Shown here: positions 7,228 through 14,817 of the stretch, piece by piece
How positions within the stretch are numbered: position 1 is the stretch's first letter
Layout of the letters: every line of letters starts with the position of its first letter
Virus record (IMG/VR): IMGVR_UViG_3300032265_000041
Span: 1-57,987 of that record
Length of the DNA: 57,987 nt
Reading direction: 5' to 3' (one strand)
Source of the DNA: a virus
Translations under genes and position numbers: made by a program
The notes under the pieces: model-generated
Told to the model about the DNA's origin: nothing
The model's database searches: none
Seen by the model: only the letters and a program-made list of their open reading frames with translations

Positions 7228-7962
7228 ATGAAAGATATTCTACAAGACATCGTTGCTCACACCAACAAACTGGGCTTCTTAAACATTGTAAAAATTACAG
7301 GTACAGAAGCTAAAACATTGATCGACTCTATGGCAGATGACCGTAGTGTTATCATGTATGCAGAGACTACCAATCCGCATCCCGACATGATTGGCACATT
7401 TGGTATGCCACAGCTTGAGAAACTTCGCTATCTAGTAGATGGTAAAGAATATCAGGAAGATGCTAAAATTGAAGTTGTCACAGGTCAACGCAACGGTGAA
7501 GAAATCCCAGTCGGTCTCCACTTTGAAAACAAAGATGGCGACTTCAAGAATGACTATCGCTTTATGAATCAAGACATTATCAACGAGAAATTAAAGACTG
7601 TCAAGTTCCGCGGTGTTAACTGGCATGTTGAAGTTGCTCCAACTGTTGCATCTGTTCAGCGTTTCCAATTCCAAGCGGGTGCTAACACAGAGCATACAAC
7701 ATTCTTGGCTAAAACAGATGGCGACAAGTTGATCTTTACATTTGGTGATGCTGCAAGTCACGGTGGTGAGTTTGTATTTGCCACAGGCGTTACAGGTAAG
7801 ATTACCAAAGCATGGACATGGCCTGTTGCTCCTGTATTAGGTATCTTGAAGATTGCAGATGCCAACAATGCTAAAATTGGTTTTAGTAACGATGGTGCTA
7901 TGCAGATTGAATTAGACAGCGGCATTGCAACCTACAAATATATTATTCCAGCACAGGCATGA
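7228..7962 (+). CDS. 45: sliding clamp, T4 gp45-like
   Basis: 244 residues (T4 gp45 has 228). Placed directly after DNA polymerase, as in many T4-like phages. Sequence similarity to T4 is low, but the layout matches: an early helix followed by strands, a segment with FGMPQLEKLRYLV where T4 has its GFLGILSLV helix, and a C-terminal strand pair ending in a hydrophobic YKYIIPAQA. In T4 the clamp tethers polymerase and also links gp55 and gp33 to activate late transcription. The gp55 gene in this window needs such a partner. It has its own promoter, so it can be made separately from gp43. It overlaps the next gene by ATGA. Confidence 0.75.
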   Translation: MKDILQDIVAHTNKLGFLNIVKITGTEAKTLIDSMADDRSVIMYAETTNPHPDMIGTFGMPQLEKLRYLVDGKEYQEDAKIEVVTGQRNGEEIPVGLHFENKDGDFKNDYRFMNQDIINEKLKTVKFRGVNWHVEVAPTVASVQRFQFQAGANTEHTTFLAKTDGDKLIFTFGDAASHGGEFVFATGVTGKITKAWTWPVAPVLGILKIADANNAKIGFSNDGAMQIELDSGIATYKYIIPAQA

Positions 7963-8330
7963 TAAAAGGGATATCCCAGGGCGGGCGTTATATTACGGTA
8001 ACTGGAGGTAGTCCTTCCAACCCCTATATTTCGCCTGGCAGTCAATCAGCAGGCATGATGCGCTATAATACCAACATGAATACTGTAGAAGTGTATGACG
8101 GAGTATCATGGAAAGAGATTGGTTCAAGTTACGCCGGCATATCGCTAACTTCCGAGGCCGAGGCATTACTTGATTGGGCTCGTAAGAAGCGTGACGAAGA
8201 ATGGCAAATGCAATCATTGGCTAAAGATCATCCTGCTGTTAAAATTGCCCTGGACAATTTAGAGAAGGCAAAACTACAATTAGATGCTACAATAATATTA
8301 AGTAAAGAACATGACACATCAACAAGTTAA
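7959..8330 (+). CDS. conserved phage protein of unknown function with fibre-like motif
   Basis: 123 residues. The first 55 residues are Gly/Ser/Tyr-rich, with a MMRYNTNMNTVEVYDGVSW stretch. This resembles the QLWYDTTARRLKVYDG motif of the fibre proteins encoded at 22-27 kb. The second half (about 66-115) is a charged helix (LLDWARKKRDEEW and onward). I recall homologues in environmental T4-like phages, all uncharacterised. It overlaps gp45 at its start (ATGA) and the DpdA-like gene by 20 bases at its end. A minor virion protein is plausible but unproven. Confidence 0.6.
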   Translation: MIKGISQGGRYITVTGGSPSNPYISPGSQSAGMMRYNTNMNTVEVYDGVSWKEIGSSYAGISLTSEAEALLDWARKKRDEEWQMQSLAKDHPAVKIALDNLEKAKLQLDATIILSKEHDTSTS

Positions 8331-9942
8331 CCTAACACCACTACAGAAGGATTATGCTGTATATCTTCCCGCAATTTCCTCGTTCTACAGCACCTATATT
8401 GCTAAACAACGCCTAGAAAAGTTTATTGCCGACGATCGTATTCCTGCCGGATTTGATCGAGGTATTGAGGGTATGAACTTTCTTAATCCAGAACAAGGTT
8501 ACTTCACTTACAAATATGGTTTGTATTCTGCAGGTCACGCACAATTAGATCTACAAAAGAGTCTTGTACAAGAATCTATGATACAACAACGTGATCGCAA
8601 TAACACAATGATTCTAGGTGACTCCGGTGGATATCAGATTGGTAAGGGCGTTCTTAAGTTTGACTGGTTAGACTTCGAAGGCAAGGAAGCTACAAAGACT
8701 CGTCAAAAGATTCTAGAGTGGTTGGAAGTGACTGCTGATTGGTCAATGATGCTGGACGTTCCAACATGGGCATGTGATCACATTCACAGTCCAAAGACAG
8801 GGTTAAAAACATTTGAAGACTGTTTAGACAAGACTCGTTATAACAACGATTACTTCTTAATGAACCGGTTAGGTCAGACTAAATGGCTTAATGTGCTACA
8901 AGGTGGTGATTGGGAAACTGCCGAGAAATGGTACGACGGTGTTAAAGAATTTAGCGACCCTAAAGGTAAGTATGCAGGGCGCGAAGCAGAAGGTTGGGCC
9001 TTTGGTGGTGCCAACATGTGCAAGATGGATATTACTCTCAAGCGTATAATGACCTTGAGAGAAGATGGTTTGCTGAAGGGCAAAAACTGGATCCACTTCT
9101 TGGGAACAGCGCAACTTGACTGGAGTTGTTACTTGACGTTAATTCAAAGACAAATTAGGAAACATATCAATGAAGAGCTTACCATATCTTTTGACTGCGC
9201 CTCACCGTTTATTGCAACAGCGCACGGACTTGTCTATACGAACGCCCAACACACGCCAAAAAGGTGGAGTGTTATTATGGACAAAGCCCCAGACAACAAA
9301 TCACTATCAGGATCAGACATCCCGTTCCCATTCGAGTCAAGTATTGGTCGCAGATTAACAATGGCAGATATTGCCTATTACAATCTAGGTAAACGCAAGA
9401 CTGATGCAGAATTAGGTAGTGTTAAGTTCGATCATTTGAATCCAGATCATTATAATGTTGTTCCACGCCTTAACAAACTAGGTAGAATTCCAAATAAAAC
9501 ATCGTGGGATAGTTTTGCCTATGCACTAATGATGGGTCATAATGTAGAGTGCCACATTGTTGCGGTGCAACGTGCTCAGCAATTAATGGACATTGAAATT
9601 GCTAAAGTCAAAGATCGACTAACGTGGAAACAATGGAAGAAAGTCAAAGGTTCTGATATGAGTGATGAACATAGCGACTGGGTTCCCCGCAACATTTTAT
9701 ATTTTGCTAGCCTAATTGAGGACCTGTTTAACACAACAACTAAAGCAGAAGCGTTTGACATGATTGATAAAGCTGGTCCTTTCTTACGCAGTTTAGAAGG
9801 TGCTCGCTTACAGGGCGGTCCTGCTCAAAATACATTTGGAAGTTTATTTGAAATTGAACAAGTTACATCAGTTGATGAAATTGATCTAGCTAATCCAGAT
9901 GATGACGAATTGAGAGCACTCGAAGAAGCTATAGGAGAATAA
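8311..9942 (+). CDS. dpdA: DpdA-like DNA 7-deazaguanine transglycosylase
   Basis: 543 residues. DpdA proteins are relatives of tRNA-guanine transglycosylase that replace guanine in DNA with a 7-deazaguanine base. Motifs in order: DSGGYQ at 104-109 (TGT DSGGFQ, base recognition), a conserved MLDVPT with Asp149, QGG at 197-199, FGGAN at 231-235, and SFDCASP with Asp295, matching the nucleophilic Asp of TGT. The C-terminal zinc site of bacterial TGT (CxCxxC) is not visible, as expected for DpdA. The C terminus is acidic. Nearby queD-like and queE genes, which make the precursor, support the DNA-modifying role. The exact modified base (preQ0, preQ1 or another) cannot be inferred. Confidence 0.8.
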   Translation: MTHQQVNLTPLQKDYAVYLPAISSFYSTYIAKQRLEKFIADDRIPAGFDRGIEGMNFLNPEQGYFTYKYGLYSAGHAQLDLQKSLVQESMIQQRDRNNTMILGDSGGYQIGKGVLKFDWLDFEGKEATKTRQKILEWLEVTADWSMMLDVPTWACDHIHSPKTGLKTFEDCLDKTRYNNDYFLMNRLGQTKWLNVLQGGDWETAEKWYDGVKEFSDPKGKYAGREAEGWAFGGANMCKMDITLKRIMTLREDGLLKGKNWIHFLGTAQLDWSCYLTLIQRQIRKHINEELTISFDCASPFIATAHGLVYTNAQHTPKRWSVIMDKAPDNKSLSGSDIPFPFESSIGRRLTMADIAYYNLGKRKTDAELGSVKFDHLNPDHYNVVPRLNKLGRIPNKTSWDSFAYALMMGHNVECHIVAVQRAQQLMDIEIAKVKDRLTWKQWKKVKGSDMSDEHSDWVPRNILYFASLIEDLFNTTTKAEAFDMIDKAGPFLRSLEGARLQGGPAQNTFGSLFEIEQVTSVDEIDLANPDDDELRALEEAIGE

Positions 9943-9943
9943 T

Positions 9944-10201
9944 ATGGCAACACGTAAAAAGAAAGTAGATGTTATTATGTCTGCTGATATTGCAGAAATG
10001 ACAGGACCTAAAGTAGTTAAAGGTAATCACTTAACAGTAACTACACACCCGGACGGTCGTACTGAACTTGTTTGGGACGACAATGCATTGTTAGCAGAAG
10101 TTCGAACAGCATTGGAATCAGCAGAACTAGCGGCAATGAAACCTGCTGTTCGAGCAAAGGTATCAACACGTAAGAAAAAGGAAAAAGCAAATGGCAACTA
10201 A
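9944..10201 (+). CDS. small hypothetical protein
   Basis: 85 residues with basic ends (MATRKKK start, RKKKEKANGN end) and an ordinary central segment. It begins one base after the DpdA-like stop with AGGAG upstream (AGGAGAATAATATG), and overlaps the next gene by 11 bases. No family recognised. Its position suggests co-expression with the DNA-modification enzyme. Confidence 0.6.
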   Translation: MATRKKKVDVIMSADIAEMTGPKVVKGNHLTVTTHPDGRTELVWDDNALLAEVRTALESAELAAMKPAVRAKVSTRKKKEKANGN

Positions 10202-10403
10202 AAAATCAGCAGTAAAAAAGATTAGCGATAAACTAGTTAAAGTAAATGAATCATTTACCGTTAATATGTATGACAACGGTTACATGATTGAAATCGGCGG
10301 GCGTAAAGCAGATGATGATTGGGGCAATGCTAAAATCCTTGTCAGCACTATTGAAGAACTAGTAGAGCTCATCAAAGAAGCTAGCGAGATGGAGAGAGAC
10401 TAA
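10191..10403 (+). CDS. small hypothetical protein
   Basis: 70 residues: a basic N terminus (MATKKSAVKK), a predicted beta section (SFTVNMYDNGYMIEI), and an acidic C-terminal helix (IEELVELIKEASEMERD). AAGGAAAA precedes the ATG inside the upstream gene. I recall similar small proteins with a YDNGYMIE motif in other T4-like phages, with no function assigned. It is translated in series with its neighbours. Confidence 0.6.
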   Translation: MATKKSAVKKISDKLVKVNESFTVNMYDNGYMIEIGGRKADDDWGNAKILVSTIEELVELIKEASEMERD

Positions 10404-10405
10404 TC

Positions 10406-10921
10406 ATGACACAGTATACCGTTAGAACATACTATAAGAAATCTTGTGAACAACATGAGTATTTTTTTAATCGTAAAATCAAAGGTGCAAAGATCATTGT
10501 TAAAGATGGTTTCCGCAGTGCAGAATTTACTGTAGAAACTAGCGATGACAAGTTTCCAGAGTTTAACTTTACAGAAGTCTCAGGTGGTGATGGTAGGAAG
10601 GATAGCGTTAACTTGTTTGATTGCTTCGGCGACAATGTTGAGAGCACAGAACTTATAGAAATGTTTGACGGTGGTTGCTGGGGCGATATCGAGTTTGAAG
10701 GTCTTACTTTAGAACAAGAAGAAGAACTTGAAGAACTCATTAATGAGGAAGGTGCATACGCTCTAGAAGAACACGGTGACGGTGATTGGTACCTCGACGA
10801 AACAGAATGTTGGGTATGGGGTCCATTAGAAGTTGAAGATGAAGAAGGCAATGTTCGTATTGTATGTGCAGATGCAGACGGCAATATGGTTACTTTTGAC
10901 GACGAAGAAGATGAAGAATAA
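10406..10921 (+). CDS. strongly acidic hypothetical protein
   Basis: 171 residues. The first 75 residues are mixed, with several Lys. From about 85 onward the chain is extremely acidic (many EE, DE and DD runs, ending DDEEDEE). A FDGGCWGDIEF motif near the middle recurs, as I recall, in cyanophage hypotheticals. No catalytic motif is visible. Such charge would allow DNA or RNA mimicry, as in some anti-restriction or anti-nuclease proteins, but this is only a physical argument. It starts two bases after the preceding stop and ends the dpdA transcription unit, because a new promoter follows at 10938. Confidence 0.65.
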   Translation: MTQYTVRTYYKKSCEQHEYFFNRKIKGAKIIVKDGFRSAEFTVETSDDKFPEFNFTEVSGGDGRKDSVNLFDCFGDNVESTELIEMFDGGCWGDIEFEGLTLEQEEELEELINEEGAYALEEHGDGDWYLDETECWVWGPLEVEDEEGNVRIVCADADGNMVTFDDEEDEE

Positions 10922-10937
10922 TTGGGCAATCAATATA

Positions 10938-10966
10938 TTGACTCATACTATAAAACCTGCTATACT
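10938..10966 (+). promoter_or_regulatory. sigma70-type promoter with extended -10
   Basis: TTGACT (10938-10943), 17-base spacer, TATACT (10961-10966), with TGC immediately before the -10 (extended -10). The ATG at 10973 lies only 7 bases after the -10, so the transcript would be nearly leaderless. Confidence 0.8.
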
Positions 10967-10972
10967 TAATTT

Positions 10973-11485
10973 ATGAAACGAGATTACACAACTGGTGAAG
11001 CAGACAACATTCAATTCTTTACAGGCGTAGAGGTTGAGCACACGCCTGCATTTGGAATGATGACCTTGTTTGTAACAGGAGTGCATCCTATAGAAGAAAT
11101 TGCTCTAAACTTAAATGGTGCAGAGCATATCTTCTTCGGTGCCAACCATAGTTTCAATCCACAAAATAATTTAGATTGGCAACGTTGGGAAACTATGATT
11201 GAATTCTTTTTACGTAAAGAATATCTATGTAGTTTAGATATTCCAATGAGTGCTGTAGAAGAATTTAATGAAAACGGTCTAAATGATTACAATAACTTTA
11301 TTCCGCAAATTCGTGTTCCTATTCCTTACATTAAATTGTGGAACTACAATACAATGATTAAAATTGATGATAAAGATTTTAATGCAACTAACCCGGGTGT
11401 ATGGTCTCACAGTCTACATACACTTAAGGATCGTAGTAAGTTTACAGACTGGTCACAATATAAAGATGATAAGATATTAAAGTGA
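10973..11485 (+). CDS. conserved hypothetical protein co-transcribed with the QueD-like gene
   Basis: 170 residues, no family recognised with confidence. It starts MKRDYTTGE and has an early FFTGVEVEHTP segment, a FFGANHSF segment near 55, a RVPIPY stretch and a KIDDKDFNATNPGVW segment that looks conserved-core in character. Several Asp, His and Glu residues could bind metal. It opens its own promoter unit and overlaps the QueD-like gene by GTGA, so the two proteins are probably made together and may work together. A role in 7-deazaguanine metabolism is therefore a guess from position only. The start is 7 bases after the -10 element, with no Shine-Dalgarno. Confidence 0.65.
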   Translation: MKRDYTTGEADNIQFFTGVEVEHTPAFGMMTLFVTGVHPIEEIALNLNGAEHIFFGANHSFNPQNNLDWQRWETMIEFFLRKEYLCSLDIPMSAVEEFNENGLNDYNNFIPQIRVPIPYIKLWNYNTMIKIDDKDFNATNPGVWSHSLHTLKDRSKFTDWSQYKDDKILK

Positions 11486-11856
11486 ATAAAACTTACATTA
11501 GAGTACGTACAGAATTTGAAGGATTCCACTTCTATCCAGGTGCAGGTAAAATTAATCCTAAAATTGCATTCCTAGAAAAAGAACATCGTCATATGTTCAA
11601 AGTAGAAGTAAAGATTTCAGTCGACCACCTTGATAGAGAATTGGAGTTTTTTCTAGTCAAGTGGGCGCTACAAGATTTCATCAAATCAGGCAATCAAAAT
11701 CATAAGAGCTGCGAAATGATGGCAACAGATATTTTACAACAGCATCTAATTCCTAACTACGGAGACCAGCGATACTACGAGATCACAGTTTCCGAAGATG
11801 GAGAATCAGATGGTATTGTAGAATATATCCCAACTTTATCAATAACTTCCAATTAA
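11482..11856 (+). CDS. QueD-like (6-pyruvoyl-tetrahydropterin synthase fold) protein lacking the catalytic cysteine
   Basis: 124 residues, GTG start set by the GTGA overlap. QueD makes 6-carboxytetrahydropterin, the step before QueE in 7-deazaguanine synthesis. The zinc-binding His set is present: His16 (FEGFH), His35 and His37 (EHRH). Glu105 lies in VSEDGES, where QueD has its substrate-binding Glu. However, the catalytic Cys of E. coli QueD (Cys27, four residues before HGH) is Leu31 here, and no Asp-His pair like Asp70-His71 is seen. The protein may thus catalyse a different step or be non-catalytic. The same pattern exists, as I recall, in a phage-encoded QueD subfamily. It sits between dpdA and queE, which supports a place in that pathway. 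Confidence 0.65.
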   Translation: MNKTYIRVRTEFEGFHFYPGAGKINPKIAFLEKEHRHMFKVEVKISVDHLDRELEFFLVKWALQDFIKSGNQNHKSCEMMATDILQQHLIPNYGDQRYYEITVSEDGESDGIVEYIPTLSITSN

Positions 11857-11866
11857 GGAAATTCAA

Positions 11867-12094
11867 ATGGCAAATCTTTCTGCCCATGTTCAAAAAACTC
11901 TCCGCATGAAACCCGAAGTTACTCGGATCTTTGACGATCTCGATAACTGGTTGGACTATTGCCGGTTCAATATGATTGCATTTAATCCTAGTGATTTGTA
12001 TCGCAGTCAAGATTATCGCAACTTCCAACGTGGTCAAGAATATCTTGAACGTAAGGCTCGTCGAGAAAATCGAGCACCACGTCAGGACTATTAA
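11867..12094 (+). CDS. small conserved phage protein
   Basis: 75 residues, basic C terminus. The central IFDDLDNWLDYCRFNMIAF segment and a QRGQEYLERKARR helix resemble short hypotheticals common in T4-like phages of cyanobacteria and other aquatic hosts. Function unknown. AAGGAAA lies just before the ATG. The next gene starts one base after the stop. Confidence 0.6.
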   Translation: MANLSAHVQKTLRMKPEVTRIFDDLDNWLDYCRFNMIAFNPSDLYRSQDYRNFQRGQEYLERKARRENRAPRQDY

Positions 12095-12095
12095 A

Positions 12096-13193
12096 ATGGC
12101 AAACGTCTTTCTAGTTGACCTAGAAAGTGTTTCGACTAGGTACACGGGTGAATGGAAAATTCATGTACCTAGTCTGCTTTCAAAGGAAGGACACAATGTT
12201 CAAATTATCTCTGGCCCTACGGATATTCCTTCTGCCACTACTCCTGGCGCTTTCCTTAATTTTGGTGGTACCAATATATATAAGGCAGACCAGGTTGGGC
12301 AGATGGGTCGACTATTTTGCAGTGGAGCCGTTCATCCCGGCGATCACTTTGTGTTTACTGATTCTTGGCACCCAGGTATCATTAACCTAAAGTACATGAG
12401 TGAACTGTTACAGATTCCTGTAACTACACACGGATTATGGCACGCTGGCAGTTATGATACACAGGACTTTTTAGGTCGTCTTGTTGGTGCTAAGAAATGG
12501 GTTAGACATGCTGAGAAGAGTTTCTTTTACGCATTTGATCACAACTACTTTGCTACAGACTTTCATATTAGAATGTTTGTAGACAACTTGTTAGAAAATG
12601 GTTACAAATCTGAAAATGCTTGGTATGAAGAAGATTTTGCTGATTACCAAACTAGTGGCAAGATTGTACGTACTGGCTGGCCTATGGAGTATATGGACAA
12701 TACATTGACCATGTATAAAAATATGCCCAAGCGTGATTTAATCTTGTTCCCACATCGTATCGCACCTGAGAAACAGGTTGAGATATTCCGCAATTTAAAA
12801 GAACACTTACCACAATATGAGTTTGTTGTTTGTCAGGATCAACAACTATCTAAAAATGAATATCATAACTTGCTAGGCGAATCTAAACTAGTTTTTAGTG
12901 CCAACCTGCAAGAAACATTAGGTATTAGTTGTTACGAAGGCGCCATTGTAGATGCTATTCCTATGGTGCCAGATCGATTATCTTACAGAGAAATGTATTA
13001 CGATACATTTAAGTATCCTAGTATATGGACTGAAAGTTATGAAGCATATGAGGCTGCTCGCCCTGCATTATGCTACAAGATTATTCAATATATGAATAAC
13101 TACGAACAGTTTAAATATCAGGTTCGTAGACAAGCAACAGACTTAACAGAACACTTCTTTAGTGCAACTACATTGTTGGAGAATATTAAATGA
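12096..13193 (+). CDS. GT-B type glycosyltransferase
   Basis: 365 residues. A longer frame opens at 11976, but the ATG at 12096 follows the upstream stop and gives a normal MANVFLVDLES start. The C-terminal half has the features of GT-B (GT4-like) enzymes: FPHRIAPEKQ at about 237-246, where the family has its P-x-R-x-x-P-E-K type nucleotide-sugar segment, then GISCYEGAIVDAIPMVPDR, the E-x7-E-like donor loop. The acceptor is unknown. Within a DNA-modification region, glycosylation of the phage's own DNA is possible, but a cell-surface or protein target is equally possible. It overlaps the next gene by ATGA. Confidence 0.75.
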   Translation: MANVFLVDLESVSTRYTGEWKIHVPSLLSKEGHNVQIISGPTDIPSATTPGAFLNFGGTNIYKADQVGQMGRLFCSGAVHPGDHFVFTDSWHPGIINLKYMSELLQIPVTTHGLWHAGSYDTQDFLGRLVGAKKWVRHAEKSFFYAFDHNYFATDFHIRMFVDNLLENGYKSENAWYEEDFADYQTSGKIVRTGWPMEYMDNTLTMYKNMPKRDLILFPHRIAPEKQVEIFRNLKEHLPQYEFVVCQDQQLSKNEYHNLLGESKLVFSANLQETLGISCYEGAIVDAIPMVPDRLSYREMYYDTFKYPSIWTESYEAYEAARPALCYKIIQYMNNYEQFKYQVRRQATDLTEHFFSATTLLENIK

Positions 13194-13651
13194 ACTGGTT
13201 TTTAAATATGCTTGAACGTCTAGGACGTAAACGTATTGTAATGGATAGACAAGATAATGAACCTTACCTTGAACGCTACTACATTTTTCTTAAAGATCGA
13301 AAGCACTTCCCCTTTAATGTGTTCATTCACAAGTTTCTTAAGTCAGACCCCGATGATGTGCATGATCATCCATGGCCTTACGCTACGATTATCTTAAAGG
13401 GCGGATACTATGAATGGACTCCTATATTCGATGGAGAAGGAAAGAAGATTGCAGAAACATGCACATGGCGCGGCCCGGGGCACTTCCGTACTTGTAGTGC
13501 TGATAGTTATCATCGTATTGAGCTCGATCCTGCTGTAGAATGTTGGACTATGTTTATGCCCGGACCACAAAAACGTGAATGGGGATTCCTTGTCAATAAC
13601 AATTGGATCCACAATGATGTTTATCTTACAAACCGTGCAACTCATGAATGA
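13190..13651 (+). CDS. cupin-fold protein
   Basis: 153 residues. The order DDVHDHPWPYATIILKGGYYEW, then GHFRTCSADSYHRIEL and ECWTMFMPG, matches a single cupin domain. His56 and His58 of the first motif and the later His are candidate metal ligands. The reaction cannot be named: cupins include dioxygenases, isomerases and binding proteins. The N terminus is a short basic helix. ATGA overlap upstream and an 8-base overlap downstream put it in the same unit as the glycosyltransferase, so a role in sugar metabolism is a reasonable guess. Confidence 0.6.
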   Translation: MNWFLNMLERLGRKRIVMDRQDNEPYLERYYIFLKDRKHFPFNVFIHKFLKSDPDDVHDHPWPYATIILKGGYYEWTPIFDGEGKKIAETCTWRGPGHFRTCSADSYHRIELDPAVECWTMFMPGPQKREWGFLVNNNWIHNDVYLTNRATHE

Positions 13652-13919
13652 CAAAATTAAAGAAGCATTGGGCATTTTACAAGAAGAATGTGCCGAAGTT
13701 ATTGTAGAGGTTAGTAAGTGTAATAGGTTCGGAATTGATTCATTACATTACAAAACAGGCCTAACACATAACAAAATGCTCGAAGCAGAAATAGGCGATG
13801 TTCTTACAATGGTTGATATTTTGATCGAGCAAGGTGTATTAGATATACAGGCATTAGAACAGGCCAAGGTTGCAAAGAAAGAAAAATTAAAAATTTGGTC
13901 CACGATTTATGCACAATAA
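13644..13919 (+). CDS. MazG-like nucleotide pyrophosphohydrolase
   Basis: 91 residues. A longer frame opens at 13575, but the ATG at 13644 gives MNDKIKEALGILQEECAEV, the usual MazG-type start. EECAEVIVE and later EAEIGDVL supply the EExxE and ExxD metal-binding pairs of all-alpha NTP pyrophosphatases. These hydrolyse (d)NTPs to monophosphates. Phage MazG is thought to adjust nucleotide pools or alarmones; which applies here is unknown. The overlap with the cupin gene is 8 bases. Confidence 0.8.
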   Translation: MNDKIKEALGILQEECAEVIVEVSKCNRFGIDSLHYKTGLTHNKMLEAEIGDVLTMVDILIEQGVLDIQALEQAKVAKKEKLKIWSTIYAQ

Positions 13920-13923
13920 CTTG

Positions 13924-13952
13924 TTGACAGGCCTAAATAAACTCTATATACT
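13924..13952 (+). promoter_or_regulatory. sigma70-type promoter for queE
   Basis: TTGACA (13924-13929), 17-base spacer, TATACT (13947-13952). The ATG of queE follows at 13962, 9 bases after the -10, giving a very short leader without a Shine-Dalgarno. Confidence 0.85.
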
Positions 13953-13961
13953 ATACATATT

Positions 13962-14816
13962 ATGAAAATTAAAGTATCTGAATTATTCTATTCTATCCAA
14001 GGCGAAGGACGCTTTATGGGAGTCCCGTCTGTGTTCTTGAGAACATATGGTTGCAATTTTACCTGTCAAGGATTTGGTATGCCTCGCGGAACATTAAGCA
14101 CAGAGGCAGATGATATTGCTAAACGGGCTGTTGAATTTACAGAATATAAATCACTGCCGCTTGTTAGCACAGGTTGCGACAGTTATGCAAGTTGGCATCC
14201 AGCATTTAAAGATTTAAGTCCAACAATCGAAGTTGAAGGACTTGCTAACAACATTGTAGCTACATTACCATTTAAAGAATGGCGTGAAGAACATTTGGTT
14301 ATTACAGGTGGTGAGCCATTGCTAGGTTGGCAACGTGCATATCCAGAATTGTTGGATCAGCCCTGTATGAAGAACTTAAAAGAAATTACTTTTGAGACTA
14401 ACGGCACAATGCGTTTGACAAAAGACTTTCGGCAATATCTACTTAACTGGACATTAGGCAACAAGTCGAGAGGCAAGGATGCACTTACATTCTCAATCAG
14501 TGCTAAACTGCCTTCAAGTGGCGAGTCGTGGGAAGATGCAATCAAGCCAGAAGTGGTATTGTCATATGAAGATGTTGGACATGCATACCTTAAATTTGTT
14601 GTAGCAACAGAACAGGATATTGAAGATGCATTAAAGGCAACACAACAATATCGTGATGCTGGATTTAAAGGCAATGTATATCTAATGCCGGTCGGTGGTG
14701 TAGAAAGTGTATACAGCGTTAATAATAAAACTGTTGCATTGGCTGCAATGAAACACGGTCTCCGTTATAGTGATCGGTTGCAGGTGCCGTTGTTTAAGAA
14801 TGAGTGGGGAACTTAA
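13962..14816 (+). CDS. queE: 7-carboxy-7-deazaguanine synthase, radical SAM
   Basis: 284 residues. QueE is a radical SAM enzyme that converts 6-carboxytetrahydropterin to 7-carboxy-7-deazaguanine. The start LFYSIQGEG is the diagnostic N-terminal motif, and FLRTYGCNFTC carries Cys31 and Cys35 of the cluster. The usual next Cys (CxxxCxxC) is not at position 38; a CDSYASW motif, as in normal QueE, appears at Cys72, so about 34 residues are inserted between the second and third cluster Cys. The glycine-rich SAM site is VITGGEP (about 112-118). FETNG follows. This insertion fits what I recall of a phage QueE subfamily. It has its own promoter. Confidence 0.9.
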   Translation: MKIKVSELFYSIQGEGRFMGVPSVFLRTYGCNFTCQGFGMPRGTLSTEADDIAKRAVEFTEYKSLPLVSTGCDSYASWHPAFKDLSPTIEVEGLANNIVATLPFKEWREEHLVITGGEPLLGWQRAYPELLDQPCMKNLKEITFETNGTMRLTKDFRQYLLNWTLGNKSRGKDALTFSISAKLPSSGESWEDAIKPEVVLSYEDVGHAYLKFVVATEQDIEDALKATQQYRDAGFKGNVYLMPVGGVESVYSVNNKTVALAAMKHGLRYSDRLQVPLFKNEWGT

Positions 14817-14817
14817 T

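Noticed and set aside
10432-10929. Minus-strand frame of 165 residues, rich in Ser
   Set aside because: It is the mirror of the Glu/Asp-rich codons of the acidic protein (GAA/GAT read in reverse give Ser-type codons); no upstream signals.
12127-12390. Plus-strand frame of 87 residues with hydrophobic stretches
   Set aside because: It lies entirely inside the glycosyltransferase gene in a different frame and has no start signals.
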